Part shown: piece after piece, positions 32,406 to 43,060 of the stretch | Position numbering within the stretch: position 1 is the first letter of the stretch | Layout of the letters: every line of letters begins with the position of its first letter | From: Azolla caroliniana | Taxonomy: Eukaryota; Polypodiophyta | DNA: 64,000 bases | Assembly: GCA_043228905.1 (NCBI GenBank) | Contig: JBHGNT010000010.1 | Location: 21,204,001-21,268,000 of the forward strand | Reading direction: 5' to 3' | The notes under the pieces: model-generated | The model's database searches: none | What the model saw: the letters and a program-made list of their open reading frames with translations, nothing else | What the model was told of the DNA's origin: nothing | Position numbers and translations under genes: made by a program

Positions 32406-33032
32406 TGTCATGAAGAAAACCGTCCACAAGCGGAATCGGTGCACCGGAGCGTAGGAACCGGCTCTTCATACACGTACGCCTTATGTTGTACATAGAAGAT
32501 CCTAGGTAGGTAGATTCGGTAGGTAGGAAGTTAATGGGAAACGGCTCCTTCCTTGCCTATAAAAGGAGGGAGACGAGGAGGGGAGAGGGGATCGCGAAAT
32601 CAGAGAGGACGAAGTGTTGTCGGGTTGTCGGCCGAAGGCTTCTCTCTCTTCCAAACTCCATAGCTTCTTTGTGTACAGGTTTCGGGAGGCTCGCGCTGCT
32701 CTGAGGAATGCCCGAGTGCTTTCGGCAGCACCTCCAACCTACTCCTTTCTTTCTGTGCATTTACGAATAGGCATCGGCATCTGTTCGCCGGCCTGTTCGG
32801 TTGTAACCGCCTTCGTGCTTCCTGTTGTTTGTCTCTGTTAATATATACATACATACCTTCGTGTCTCTCTGTGTTGGTTTCCCGCTCGCGTCTTCGTGTC
32901 GAAGGGCCGTGTCCCTGTGGATCTACGCTCGCACCTAGTGGGTCTCTTCCCTTCTCCTTTCTCTCTTGCTATTCGGTACAAGACCCCCGAGGTCTCACCT
33001 CATTCCACGCATCCGCGAGGAATACCTCGACA
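32406..33032 (+). repeat. 3' LTR of element F
   Basis: 627 bp, preceded by the purine tract AGGTGGGGGCGGA (32393-32405). The first bases are TGTCATG, one change from the 5' LTR TGTCGTG. It ends CCTCGACA, after which E gag resumes. Confidence 0.93.
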
Positions 33033-33354
33033 CCGTACTTCTCGAGGAGCTGCAACTCGAACTCCTCCCAAGTTTGGCATCCGGCCAGCACCTCGAGCAC
33101 CTCCACATGGATGCCCGACATCACCACCCGAGGGAATCCAGATAGCCGCCTGTCCACCGGGATATCCCTCATTATCATTTCGGCCCGGTAAGCCTCCAAA
33201 TAACTTGTGGCGTCTTTCCCTCCGAAACGGCCTATAGAGCCGACGATCGATTCTATGGCTCTGTCGAGGGTACTCGTTCCCAAACGAGCGCTCACCAGCC
33301 GTTCAACGGCCACCGCCATTACCTCTGCTAGCTCCGATCCCCTCATCTTTCGAC
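33033..33354 (-). pseudogene. Element E gag N-terminal part
   Basis: On the minus strand the frame begins with MRGSELAEVMAVAVERLV, contains LDRAIESIVGSIGRF and RDIPVDRRLSGFP, and reaches QLLEKYG at the junction with F, which interrupts it. The continuation DDSLRLS is at 26110. Open and undamaged apart from the insertion. Confidence 0.87.
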
Positions 33355-33370
33355 TCCTTTGCCGCCCTTT

Positions 33371-33390
33371 CACGTCGGGTTCACCAAAGA
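33371..33390 (-). other. Primer binding site candidate of element E
   Basis: The plus strand reads CACGTCGGGTTCACCAAAGA, the reverse complement of the site found in A, C and F, directly next to the LTR. Confidence 0.7.
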
Positions 33391-34010
33391 TGTAGCGTCG
33401 TTACGCGCGTACGTGTAGAAAGGGGCGGGACCACGGGGGACTTGGACAAAGGAGCTAGAGAGACAGAGAGACAGAGAGAGAGAAAGATTCACTGACACGT
33501 AGAAGCGAGAAAGAGAGAAACAGAACGTAACACTTAATTATAATGACAGAGATTACAAACTCCGACAGTTACAACCGACAAAGCGGCGACGGGCCCGACA
33601 CGGGGACCCTACTCACGCACACCGACGACAGTCACCGACTCAAAGAAACAAAAGGGGAAGGGGAGTGACTCTGCTGGAAGCACACGGGCTGTCCACGAAG
33701 CAGAGGCAGTGACCTCCCGACACCCGCAGAGAGCGACAATTCGAGTCGAAGAGAGAGAGCTCCGCCTTCCGTTCTGCAACAACCTCCTTCTTCCTCCTCC
33801 CGCGCGATATCCCCTTTTCTCTTCTCCTCTTCCCCTTTATTCCCTATCCCCCTCTGGGATACGCACAATCCCCCTTTAATAAATGCGTGTGGCCTAGTAG
33901 TCACATCCACCGGTTCGTGTACAAAGTATCTAGTCACGCGTCCATCCGTGTAGGGGCCGGTTTACGCGCTTTCTCTCCGATTCCGCCTATGGCCGGTTTC
34001 CTTCACGACA
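33391..34010 (-). repeat. 5' LTR of element E
   Basis: 620 bp. The plus strand starts TGTAGCGTCGTTACGCG (LTR end reversed; the usual TGTCGCG has a change) and ends CTTCACGACA. Inverted signature GGACCACGGGGGAC near 33430. Confidence 0.88.
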
Positions 34011-34878
<868 letters not shown>

Positions 34879-34884
34879 ACGTTT

Positions 34885-35848
34885 TTGAGATAAGTCCCGA
34901 ATGGGACATTTCCAATATGCCGAATCGAATGAGTTATGTCATTTCCAGTTTTGACATAGCGGGGCCGATCGGGCTTTCATAGTTCTCAAAACCAGTCTTC
35001 GTGGGATGTCATATGATTGGATGCTCCCGAGTCGACAAACCATAGGTTGACTGAAGAAGAGGTGCTAGTCGAAGCTTGATCCGACATCGAATGTGCTTTG
35101 TGCCTCGTCATAAACATTCCACCTCGATCGTCGTAGTCGAAATTTGATGCTAGTTAGTGAGTTGTCGGCGAGTCGAAGCCGAGTCTCGTATCTTTTTTCA
35201 GCACTCCTCTTCATAGTGACCGAGTTTTCCACAGTACCCGCATTCGATCGGGTTGTTACAATTGCTCGGTCCGACAGGATAGCTCCCCCTTCTACTGAAC
35301 TGTCTGGCATTGCTCTTATCATCTTGCCATTGGTGAGAGTTGTGTCCTCGGGTCGACTGACCCTATCGCCCTCAGCCGAATTGACCTCTATTTCCTCGGT
35401 CGAATCCTCTTCTATCATCCGATTGAGAGTAGAGCATCTGACCATTCGATGCATTGCTCCTTTGTGGGGCATGGTTTTCTTCCACCAATAATATCGATTG
35501 AAGGTCGAAAAAGGAAGGTGGGTTCTCCCTTGCGAGAATGGCCGACCTAATTGCACCGAAACGCAGTGTTAAGCCGTCGAGGCATATTTGCACCATTTCG
35601 CCATCGTCGATGATGACATTGTTCGATCCGAGGGCATCACACGGCTCGTTGATCTTCAAGGTATAGCAGGTGATCGACATATCCCTCTGTTGCATGTTGT
35701 TTAGCTCCTGTCGAAGTTTGAGCTTTCGTGCAGCCATATTGGCCGAAAAAATCTTCTTAAGATTTCCCCAAGCTTCTTTCGGCGTTTTCGAATCTCGAAT
35801 ATAGCCAAGCATGTGGTCATGAATGCATGACGCAAGGCAGTACAACAC
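34885..35848 (-). pseudogene. Element G gag C-terminal part and protease start
   Basis: The minus frame 35848-35372 gives LYCLASCIHDHMLGYI, then KTPKEAWGNLKKIF and DLQSILLVEENH, the Copia gag (UBN2-type) domain. A frameshift follows; 35556-35065 is a shadow with remnants. The protease is seen as VDSGASNHMTSHEDWF near 35045-34995, followed by THSIRHIGNVPFG to the break. DSGAS is the Copia protease active site. A stop after DWF and the shift make it non-functional. Confidence 0.8.
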
Positions 35849-36307
35849 ATGGTGTCATGAGGATTTTCGGCCATGGTGAGAAAACCCGAGAGGAACGAAT
35901 AAAGCGAGATGTGCAACATTGCACATATACTTAGGAAAATTGTAACATAGGAGTAAATAGACAAATGTAAGAAGGAAAAGTAAAGGGGGGGGTCAAAATG
36001 TGCATGTGCAATGTGTGTGCACACAGGCGATTAATTGTGCATATACAAATTAAAAGGGAAAAGAAAGGGTGGAAAGGATGTATAGAAGCTCGTGTAAAAA
36101 GCAAGAGAGAGGAGAGATAAAAGGTAGAGTGAAGATTCATAGAGTGAGGATTCGTAGAGTGAACATTCGTATAGTGGGTTCGAAGAGTGCTTTATATTTA
36201 TAAGATTTAAAATATTTATTTATTTATTTATTTATCCCTTGAGTACTCCCTAGTCCAAGACCCCCGTGGTCCCGCCCAAATAACACGTGCGCGCGAAACT
36301 TCGCCAC
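35849..36307 (+). repeat. LTR-like insertion (probable solo LTR) inside element G gag
   Basis: 459 bp flanked on both sides by AACAC (35844-35848 and 36308-36312). Removing it rejoins gag as ASRV-LYCLASC. Near its left end TGTCATGAGGATTTTCGGCC resembles the E LTR start; near its right end TAGTCCAAGACCCCCGTGGTCCCGCC (36251-36276) is the family C/E LTR signature. The middle is AT-rich and unlike the other LTRs, so this is a distinct subfamily. Confidence 0.72.
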
Positions 36308-36312
36308 AACAC

Positions 36313-36588
36313 GGCTCGCAGCCTTCTCCCCCACTGGGTAGTCGGCGTGTGTCGGGTTGGGTTGCGTTTCGTGAGCTCCCTTAATGTAGCTCCAATAAGC
36401 TTGTCCGACGAGGTACTGATGCATCTTGTACTCCCAAGATGTAAAGTTTGTCCTATCGAGCTTCTTCGAAGGAAGAGCGCTTCCCATCTGAGCATGCATA
36501 ATGATTTCTTCTCTGTTTTTGAACTGGTTCTGTTGATCGTCGATGTGTAGCACAATACAGTTGATTAAGCTTGACCAGATAACCACAC
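36313..36588 (-). pseudogene. Element G gag N-terminal part
   Basis: The minus strand reads MHAQMGSALPSKKLDRTNF, then WEYKMHQYLVGQAYWSYI, then YPVGEKAASRV up to the insertion. The KLDRTNFTSWEYKM motif is the N-terminal signature of Copia gag. Start ATG about 36508. Capsid protein of element G; broken only by the LTR-like insertion in this part. Confidence 0.82.
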
Positions 36589-36600
36589 GCTCTGATACCA
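36589..36600 (-). other. Initiator tRNA-Met primer binding site of element G
   Basis: Minus strand TGGTATCAGAGC, the standard Copia primer site, immediately next to the LTR. Confidence 0.93.
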
Positions 36601-36679
36601 TGTAAAGAGTGAAGGGCGTAGATGGTGCTATGCAACGAAAGTGAGCTTTGTGTGTGAGTGTGTGTGCATGTGACGCAAT

Positions 36680-36723
<44 letters not shown>

Positions 36724-36975
36724 AAGTTGTAAGCAAGAAAACTCTATATCACATCCAACAGTTACTCAATTACAAAAGGTTGGTTTGAATACCAACAATT
36801 CTAGGGCAAATTCCCTTTCTACTAATTACAAATCTATTCTAGTAAGTTGTCCACTGACTAGTGTGAACACTATCCCTATGGGAAGTTGAGTTTGATTCTC
36901 AACATAAAGATATTAGTTTTTGTTGCAACAATCACATGATTGACAATGAGTTCAAAGTTGATCAAATTCCCAACA
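36601..36975 (-). repeat. 5' LTR of element G
   Basis: 375 bp; on the minus strand begins TGTTGGGAATTTGATC and ends CACTCTTTACA. Contains a (GA)n tract at 36682-36717 (plus strand). Confidence 0.85.
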
Positions 36976-37286
36976 ACACAAGAGTTAAACCTTTTCATAA
37001 ACAACCAATTACCCAACACAACAACTTAGTTATTGGTTAGGTCAAGTTGCATTCTACATATTTGTGATCCAAATGGTGCGTGTGATTTTTCCATGGATTA
37101 TAATCTAATGCAAGGAGAAGTTTTTATTTTATTTTAAAAGAAAGATACACCTTAGTATATTACTTGAGAAATGTACATATAGAAAACAGAAGGAAACACT
37201 CCATCACACCTCTATTGTAATACAAAGGCTAATACCAACATCTAATCAAACAGATGATATCATATAAGAAACAAGTGAAGAACAAA
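36976..37286. other. AT-rich interval, nothing recognised
   Basis: No coding frame or repeat structure seen. The right part may be the 3' flank of the LINE fragment that follows. Confidence 0.5.
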
Positions 37287-38039
37287 CTACAAGCTATGCA
37301 ATAAAAAAGAAGGTATGGCATAATTCCACCTCATACCAGAAGTTGTATCTGGAAATAAGTGAACCCCTCGCCACTGTTTCTTAAAGTCCACTTGACGTTG
37401 CCTTAGAGCATCAGTTGAACCTTGCAGATCATCATATTGCCCACGTAGGGTATGGACAAATAACAGCCAGAATTCAATAAGCATGGTGTGGAGATGTATG
37501 TGAGCATTATTAAAAACAACATCACATCTCACTTTCCATATTGTCGAAAGAGCTAATAATGTAATAGTACACCAAATAACCAAATTTTCAATTCTAAACC
37601 GTGGAATAAAAGATGGAAATGAAGTGAGATAGAGGTACCCATGGGAAAAGTGAAAGACATGAGAAGCATGCCTACTTTCATACTTCATAACATTTCCATG
37701 AAGGACACCCCACAAGAAAATAGAATGAGAGTAATGGTGTCTCGGTAATAAAAACAACTTATTCGAAAATTGCTTGATCCTGGGACATAACCAAAACAAA
37801 TGCAAAATAGATTCCATAGATGCACCACAATGCATTCCACAAGCATATTGTTGATTTTGCCTCAACCAATCACCAACAAGAAGAGCATAATGCATCAATA
37901 GCCAATGAAAACAAATCACTTTTTTCGGCAATTGCATACTCCACAACCATTTCCAAAATTTTGTAAGTTGCAATGCATTCACATTCTTTGCAGTCAAATG
38001 CTTCATGGTAGCAGGGCATTTATACTTTGATTGCAACAA
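37287..38039 (-). pseudogene. LINE-type retrotransposon 3' fragment (zinc-binding RT-associated domain)
   Basis: A 250-aa open frame on the minus strand. Residues about 28-75 (FWKWLWSMQLPKKVICFHWLLMH, then CGMHCGASMESILHLFWLCP) match the zf-RVT domain at the C-terminus of plant non-LTR retrotransposon ORF2, with C-x-x-C-like and H-x-x-C spacing. The rest (IWKVRCDVVFNNAHIH, then a tail) is the usual extension in such proteins. No RT or endonuclease precedes it, so it is a 5'-truncated copy, or possibly a domesticated fragment because the frame is unbroken. Confidence 0.65.
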
Positions 38040-38386
38040 TAATGCAAGGAAAAGTTTTAATCAATTTTTCTTTTGTTATGCTTGGGTATGGGGGGGAGTC
38101 TCCGACCATATACCAACTACCAAAACTTTAACACAAATGTTTGTTATCACGATATTCTTGATTATTAAGAATAACTAGTTGGTACCATTGGAAATTTAAA
38201 TTCTCTCGAGATTAAACGCTAGAACCTTCCAAATATGAAAGGGATCATTTCTTTTAGTTTTTGGTGTCCCTAGGGGGTCTTCTCTTCTTTTCTTTCTTAG
38301 GTTTTAGGGTCTTCATGTGTGTGGTGTGAGAGTGGATATTGGGCTACTTCTTCTTCTTCTTACATGGGTAGTGCTAGGGTTAGTAG
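38040..38386. other. Interval without recognised gene
   Basis: AT-rich left part; a T/C-rich stretch from 38280 leads to the solo LTR. Nothing else seen. Confidence 0.5.
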
Positions 38387-39325
38387 TGTTGGGAGACAGG
38401 TCCCTCCGGATGGGAAGGGAGAAGAACAGTGCCGACAAAGAGTACACGGCTACGGAGAGCCGGATGATACAGGCCCGGTGTGAACCGGATGAGGAGTACC
38501 CGGCTACGGAGAGCCGGATGATACAGGCCCGGTGTGAACCGGATGAGGAGTACCCGGCTACGGAGAGCCGGATGATACAGGCCCAGTGTGAACCGGATGA
38601 GGAGTACCCGGCTACGGAGAGCCGGATGATACAGGCCCGGTGTGAACCGGATGAGGAGTACCCGGCTACGGAGAGCCGGATGATACAGGCCCGGTGTGAA
38701 CCGGATGAGTAGTACCCGGCTACGGAGAGCCGGATGATACAGGCCCGATGTGAACCGGATGAGGAGTACCCAGCTACGGAGAGCCGGATGATACAGGCCC
38801 GGTGTGAACCGGATGAGTAGTACCCGGCTACGGAGAGCCGGATGGTGCGGAACCGGTATGAACCGGAGGAAGAGACATATTCGTAAATATGTTTCTGAGA
38901 GCCCATTGTGGCTACATTTGTAAATAGCCGAAAAGTCATATTAGTATAAATATGACTTAGGGCAAACTTTTAAGTTAGTGGTCGTTCTTCCTTGTTGGTG
39001 CAAGAAGAAGAGAGAGCGCGTAACTGTACAGAGAGAGAGAGAGAGAGAACGAGGTCATTGCCTCTGTTGTACCCACCGCCTGTGGCGAAGATTTGTGAGC
39101 ACAAGGTCGGTGCCTCAGTGAACTCATTGTTGTATATTCCTACATAGTGATAGTTTGCAGCCTGTGGGCTGCCGTGGTTTTTTCCCCTAGTTTGGGGTTT
39201 TCCACGATAACCTCCTATGTACCATTTCTCTTCTTTGTGTCGTGTTTTATTTCCCATTTTCTGTGTATGAAAAGAATCTCGGTTGTGGCCAAGTCTTGCG
39301 CATAAGGAACGACAAGTTCGCGTCA
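38387..39325 (+). repeat. Solo LTR of the Copia family of element H
   Basis: 939 bp starting TGTTGGGAGACAGGTCCC and ending CGCGTCA, bounded by a perfect AGTAG duplication (38382-38386 and 39326-39330). Alignable with the H LTR (62293-62936): TCCCTCCGGATGGGAAG, TTAGTATAAATATGACTTAGGGCAAACTT, GTTTTCCACG, TCGGTTGTGGCC. It is longer than the H LTR because of the internal tandem repeat. No internal region follows. Confidence 0.88.
38443..38866 (+). repeat. 54-bp tandem repeat, eight units, within the solo LTR
   Basis: Units begin TACCCGGCTACGGAGAGCC at 38443, 38497, 38551, 38605, 38659, 38713, 38767 and 38821 (last one incomplete). Middle units are nearly identical. Because 54 is divisible by 3 both strands stay open (a 208-aa minus frame), which is a by-product of the repeat. 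Diverged single copies occur in the H LTR (62370-62445) and the fragment at 61660-61790. Confidence 0.95.
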
Positions 39326-39627
39326 AGTAGGTGGACACTTCTTCTTCCTCTCCATCTTTGGGATTTTTACAAAGTTTTCCTTGCTCATGAGAAGGCTCAA
39401 GTGGTGGAGTAAGGAGATATCCAAAAAGGACGACGCATACAAGGGATTGGAAAGCCACGACGAGAAACAGTTGTTGTTTGTGAGCAAAACTTAGTTTCAT
39501 TCATCAAGCTGAAACTTCCTCCGCATTCCATTATTTTCATTTTAGGAAATTATAAATTTTCTCATTCCATGTGTTTAGATTGCTATTTCACTAATTTAAT
39601 CCATTTGGTATTTTAACAACTTTATGT
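39326..39627. other. Interval between two solo LTRs, nothing recognised
   Basis: Host sequence receiving the AGTAG insertion, then AT-rich DNA. No frame of note. Confidence 0.5.
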
Positions 39628-39862
39628 TGTCGCGTTGTTACGCGCGTGCGTGTAGAAACAGGCGGGACCATGGGGGTCTCGGACCAAGGAGAGAGAGAGA
39701 GATGCAAGTACACAGAGAGGGAAGAAGAGCAAGGAAAACAGGAATCCAATTACCATTGTCAATAGCTTACAACCGGCAACCAGGTAATGGACCCGACACG
39801 GGGTCCTACTCAAGCACACCGACGACAGCCACACGACTCAAAGAAACAAAAGGGGAAAGGGG

Positions 39863-40299
39863 TGTCATGGCAAGACTCGAACCCATGACTTTATGCTACA
39901 TGGGTCGAGCTCTTACCATTAGATTAGGAATTGTATTTTGTAGGATATTATTTTCATTTATACTTTATCATAGAAAATTGATGTATATTCCAGATCTCTC
40001 TGGAACATTCTAGAAGCTTCAAGATTATTCCTAAAAACACTATAAAAGGAGGCACAAGGCATTATTTTGAACCAAATTGGTTCAACGCCAGTCTTAAGCC
40101 TCTTAGCCGCTTGTACTTATCTTTTCACATAATATATAGCTGTTGTCATCATCTCTCTCATTCTCGCTATCTCTCTCTCTCTCTCTCTCCTCTTCTCACT
40201 TCCTCTCTCGGGAATCTTACGCAGTCCCGTCCTCTTAGTACTAATAGTACTGTTGTTCTTAGTACTAATTCCATCTCTGTTTTAGTACTATTCCTGACA
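39863..40299 (+). repeat. 5' LTR of element I
   Basis: TGTCATGGCAAGACTC to CCTGACA. It starts with the hairpin/tRNA-like segment, TATAAAA at 40041, inverted repeat TTGAACCAA-A-TTGGTTCAA at 40067-40085, a CT-rich leader, and repeated TAGTACTAAT motifs near 40238-40290. Confidence 0.95.
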
Positions 40300-40312
40300 G
40301 TTTGAACCAATT
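40074..40312 (+). promoter_or_regulatory. Self-priming pair of element I
   Basis: AAATTGGTTCAA at 40074-40085 starts 33 bases after TATAAAA (40041). Its exact 12-base complement TTGAACCAATTT is at 40302-40313, just after the LTR. The spacing is the same as in D. It is interpreted as the transcript 5' end annealing to the primer site in place of a tRNA. Confidence 0.72.
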
Positions 40313-40367
40313 TTTCCTCTAGCCTACTTGTCACTCTCCCTCATCCTCCTACCCTTTTCCCTATACT

Positions 40368-41525
40368 ATGGCTACTGTTAGCGCCCAAGAATACCAATCC
40401 GTTTTCTCCGAGCTATAGTGCCTAAAAGAAAAGTTTGTTGCCCTGGAACAAGAAAACCAACGGCTGATAGGGGATCTGCAACAAATCGCTCTAGAAAAAC
40501 AACAAACGCAACAACAACATGGGGAGTTAGTGTTACGGGTACAACAACTCGAACCAGCGTTGCAACAACAAGGATCCAGTCCCCAAGGATTTCATAAAGA
40601 GCCCAAGATTGGACTTCCTGTGAAATTTGATGGAACGCGTTCGCAATTCCGGGGATTCCTTAATCAAGTACGCTTAGTCATCCAGATGCATCCTTCCCGA
40701 TATCCCACTGATGCATCTCGAGTCGGCCTAATAGGCACGCTACTTAGCGGCTCAGCCTTGGCATGGTTTGCTCCGCTTCTAGAAAAACAATCACCCTTAC
40801 TTAATAACTTTGAAGATTTTATTGGTGAGTTTAAAGCCTGCTTTGGAGACATCGACAGCATCAGGACGGCGATCAACAAGATCCGGCGATTGCGTCAAGG
40901 CGATCGTCCAGCCTCTGCCTACGCGGCGGATTTCCGCCTACTTGCTTCAGATATACCCTGGGATGATCAAGCACTAATGGAGCAGTTTCGCTATGGCTTG
41001 CGAAACGATGTCAAAGATCTACTTCTAACTTTTCCTGAAGAACCAAAGTCTCTTACGGAGGCAATCAGTCGAGCAGTTCGATGTGACAACCGCCTTTTTG
41101 AACGGCGTTCAGAACGTCAATTACAGATACCACGCTCTAGGCCAGAGCCCACTTACACCGCAGTCGCGGCTAAACCGTTTGCACGAGACACACCTCAAGC
41201 AAATACTTCGACACCGATGGAGATCGATACCATGCGTCGACGCGGCCCGTTATCGGAAGAAGAAAAGCAACGACGACGTGCCCATCGATTATGTCTTTAT
41301 TGCGGTGGACCAGGACATATCGCCATCAATTGTCCCCATAGGCCAAGAAGACAGGTAAATCAAATCGTCGCCTGTACTAAACCCGAGTCAATTCTTCCCT
41401 TTGGAGTGTCTGATAGTATTAATAGTACTAATAGAGTGTCAGATAGTATTCATAGTACTAATAGCCCAAGTATCTCAAATAAATTTGAAATCCTTAGTCA
41501 ATTAGATGAAGAGTTAAACGATTGA
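40368..41525 (+). pseudogene. Element I gag
   Basis: Frame from ATG 40368 (MATVSAQEY); TAG at 40416-40418 is codon 17; the remainder is open to TGA 41523. It has a coiled-coil-like Q-rich N-terminus, the gag capsid domain (KIGLPVKFDGTRSQFRGFL; SGSALAWFAPLL) and CCHC CLYCGGPGHIAINC near 41304. Pol follows in the -1 frame, overlapping by a few bases. With the TAG, translation would need readthrough or an internal start; only one codon is at fault. Confidence 0.88.
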
Positions 41526-43060
41526 GTCCAGCCAAAATAGGAGCCATTTGGTTGGACAGCAGCCCTAGATCTGTACAGCCCATTAGTGGTTCCATTCCTT
41601 CCAAGCAAGTTAGCAATGTGTTCCTAGCCCAAGTCATTGTTAGTACTAAAAGTACTCCCCCAGTACCCGTCCTAGCACTTTTAGATTCCGGAGCTAATTC
41701 CTGTTTCATGGATCGAAATTTTTCCCAAGCTTCTCAGATATCCTTAAGAAAACTTCCTTGTCCCGCATCTGTAGTGGTCATTGATGGTCGTCCCATTGCT
41801 TCCGGGAATATTGTAGAAGAATCAGAACCCATTCAAGTTGTCCTAGGTAGTTTTGTGTGTATAATATCATTTAATATAATTAGTAGTCCAGAGCATCCCA
41901 TTGTCCTAGGATTACCTTGGCTTGAATTACATAATCCAGCCATAGATTGGAGAACAAGAGAAGTCCGATATCGACCACCCCAAGAATCAACTCACCGAGT
42001 TTCGACCATTTCACTCCATCAACTACGCGAAGAAGGACCCAAGGAGGCAATGTTCCTATTTGCCATATCAGTACATCCTTCTAGCACTATTAAGAAGGAC
42101 TCCTCAATACAACTTCCGGCAAAATATCATCCTTATGCCGATGTATTTGACAAGGTAAAAGCCGGTACCCTTCCTCATCACCGTCCCTATGACTGTCCCA
42201 TCGATTTACAACCAGGAACCGAGCCACCATGGGGACCAATTTACAACTTGTCACCCACCGAGTTAGAAGTCCTTCGAGCCTACATAGAGGAGAACTTGGC
42301 AAGCGGGTTCATCCGTCATTCGAAATCTCCGGCCGGTGCACCCATCTTCTTTGTCAAGAAGAAAGATGGCTCACTTCGTCTTGTCGTTGATTACCGCGGA
42401 TTGAATAAAGTCACCATCCGGAATAGGTATGCACTTCCTCTTATATCAAGTCTTTTAGAGCGAGTTAATGGTGCCAAGTTTTTTACTAAAATCGACCTAC
42501 GAGGAGCGTATAATCTCGTGCGGATCCGACCGGGAGATGAGTGGAAGACCGCTTTTCGCACGCGGTATGGGCATTTCGAGTATACTGTTATGCCGTTTGG
42601 CCTAACCAATGCACCCGCAGTCTTCCAACACATGGCAAATGATATATTCAGAGACCTCTTGGATATCTGTTTGATCATTTATCTGGATGATTTGTTGATT
42701 TATTCGAAGACCCAGGAAGAGCACGATTCTCATGTACTATTAGTACTAAAGCAACTCCGCGAGAATGGTCTTTATGCCAAGCTAGAGAAATGTAGCTTTG
42801 ACTGCAAGCAAGTGGAATTTCTAGGCTACGTCATCTCCTCAAAGGGCATCGCCATGGATCCAGCTAAAATCCAAACTGTACTAGAGTGGCAAATTCCACA
42901 GTCGGTACGAGATGTACAATGTTTTCTAGGCTTTGCTAACTTCTACCGTAAGTTTATACAGGATTACTCGAAGATTATTTTACCTCTCACACAACTTACG
43001 AAGAAGGGCCAAGCATTTTCTTTGGTCCATCGAAGCAGATATGGCTTTTCGGCATCTTAA
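41526..43060 (+). CDS. Element I protease and reverse transcriptase
   Basis: 512 aa in the -1 frame relative to gag, beginning at the overlap. Protease active site LLDSGANSCFMD (about 41676-41711). RT: HRPYDCPIDLQPG, AGAPIFFVKKKDGSLRLVVDYRGL, KIDLRGAYNLVRI with catalytic D, IIYLDDLLIYSK (near 42678-42713), thumb ending SVRDVQCFLGFANFYRKF. All RT signature boxes are intact. An extra base near 43017-43023 (TTTTCTT) ends the frame at 43060. Confidence 0.9.

Larger units (their letters stand above)
26111..33032 (+). mobile_element. Element F: full-length LTR retrotransposon nested in gag of element E
   Basis: Both LTRs are 627 bp (26111-26737, 32406-33032) with roughly ten differences by eye, so it is young. 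The order LTR, primer site, gag, protease, linker, RT, RNase H, integrase, purine tract, LTR is complete, making it the best reference copy of the superfamily here. It splits E gag: the flanks share CCGT (left ...CCGT, right CCGT...), an apparent 4-bp duplication. Several nonsense codons and two 1-nt deletions inactivate it. Confidence 0.93.
20262..34010 (-). mobile_element. Element E: minus-strand Ty3/gypsy-type LTR retrotransposon, interrupted by F
   Basis: Read on the minus strand: 5' LTR 34010-33391, primer site, gag start (33354-33033), nested F (33032-26111), rest of gag, protease, RT, RNase H, integrase, purine tract, 3' LTR 20746-20262. The outer end of the 3' LTR lacks about 140 bp present in the 5' LTR, so the left junction is a deletion. 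The LTRs differ at roughly 15-20 positions of 485 by eye. It sits at the start of LTR C3. Confidence 0.9.
34879..36975 (-). mobile_element. Element G: 5' part of a minus-strand Copia element
   Basis: Read on the minus strand: 5' LTR (36975-36601), methionine-tRNA primer site, gag, start of protease, then interruption at 34878 by LTR C3. No RT or integrase of this element is visible, so the rest is beyond the C array outside the window or was lost. A 459-bp insertion splits gag. Confidence 0.85.

Noticed and set aside
35065-35556. 163-aa minus-strand protein
   Set aside because: Mostly a shifted frame over decayed Copia gag; only pieces match the family.
38443-38866. CRISPR-like array
   Set aside because: Units are contiguous without unique spacers; it is a tandem repeat in a plant LTR.
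38313-38939. 208-aa minus-strand and 131-aa plus-strand frames with 18-residue repeats
   Set aside because: The 54-bp DNA repeat is divisible by 3, so both strands stay open automatically; it lies in a solo LTR with no start context or homologue.
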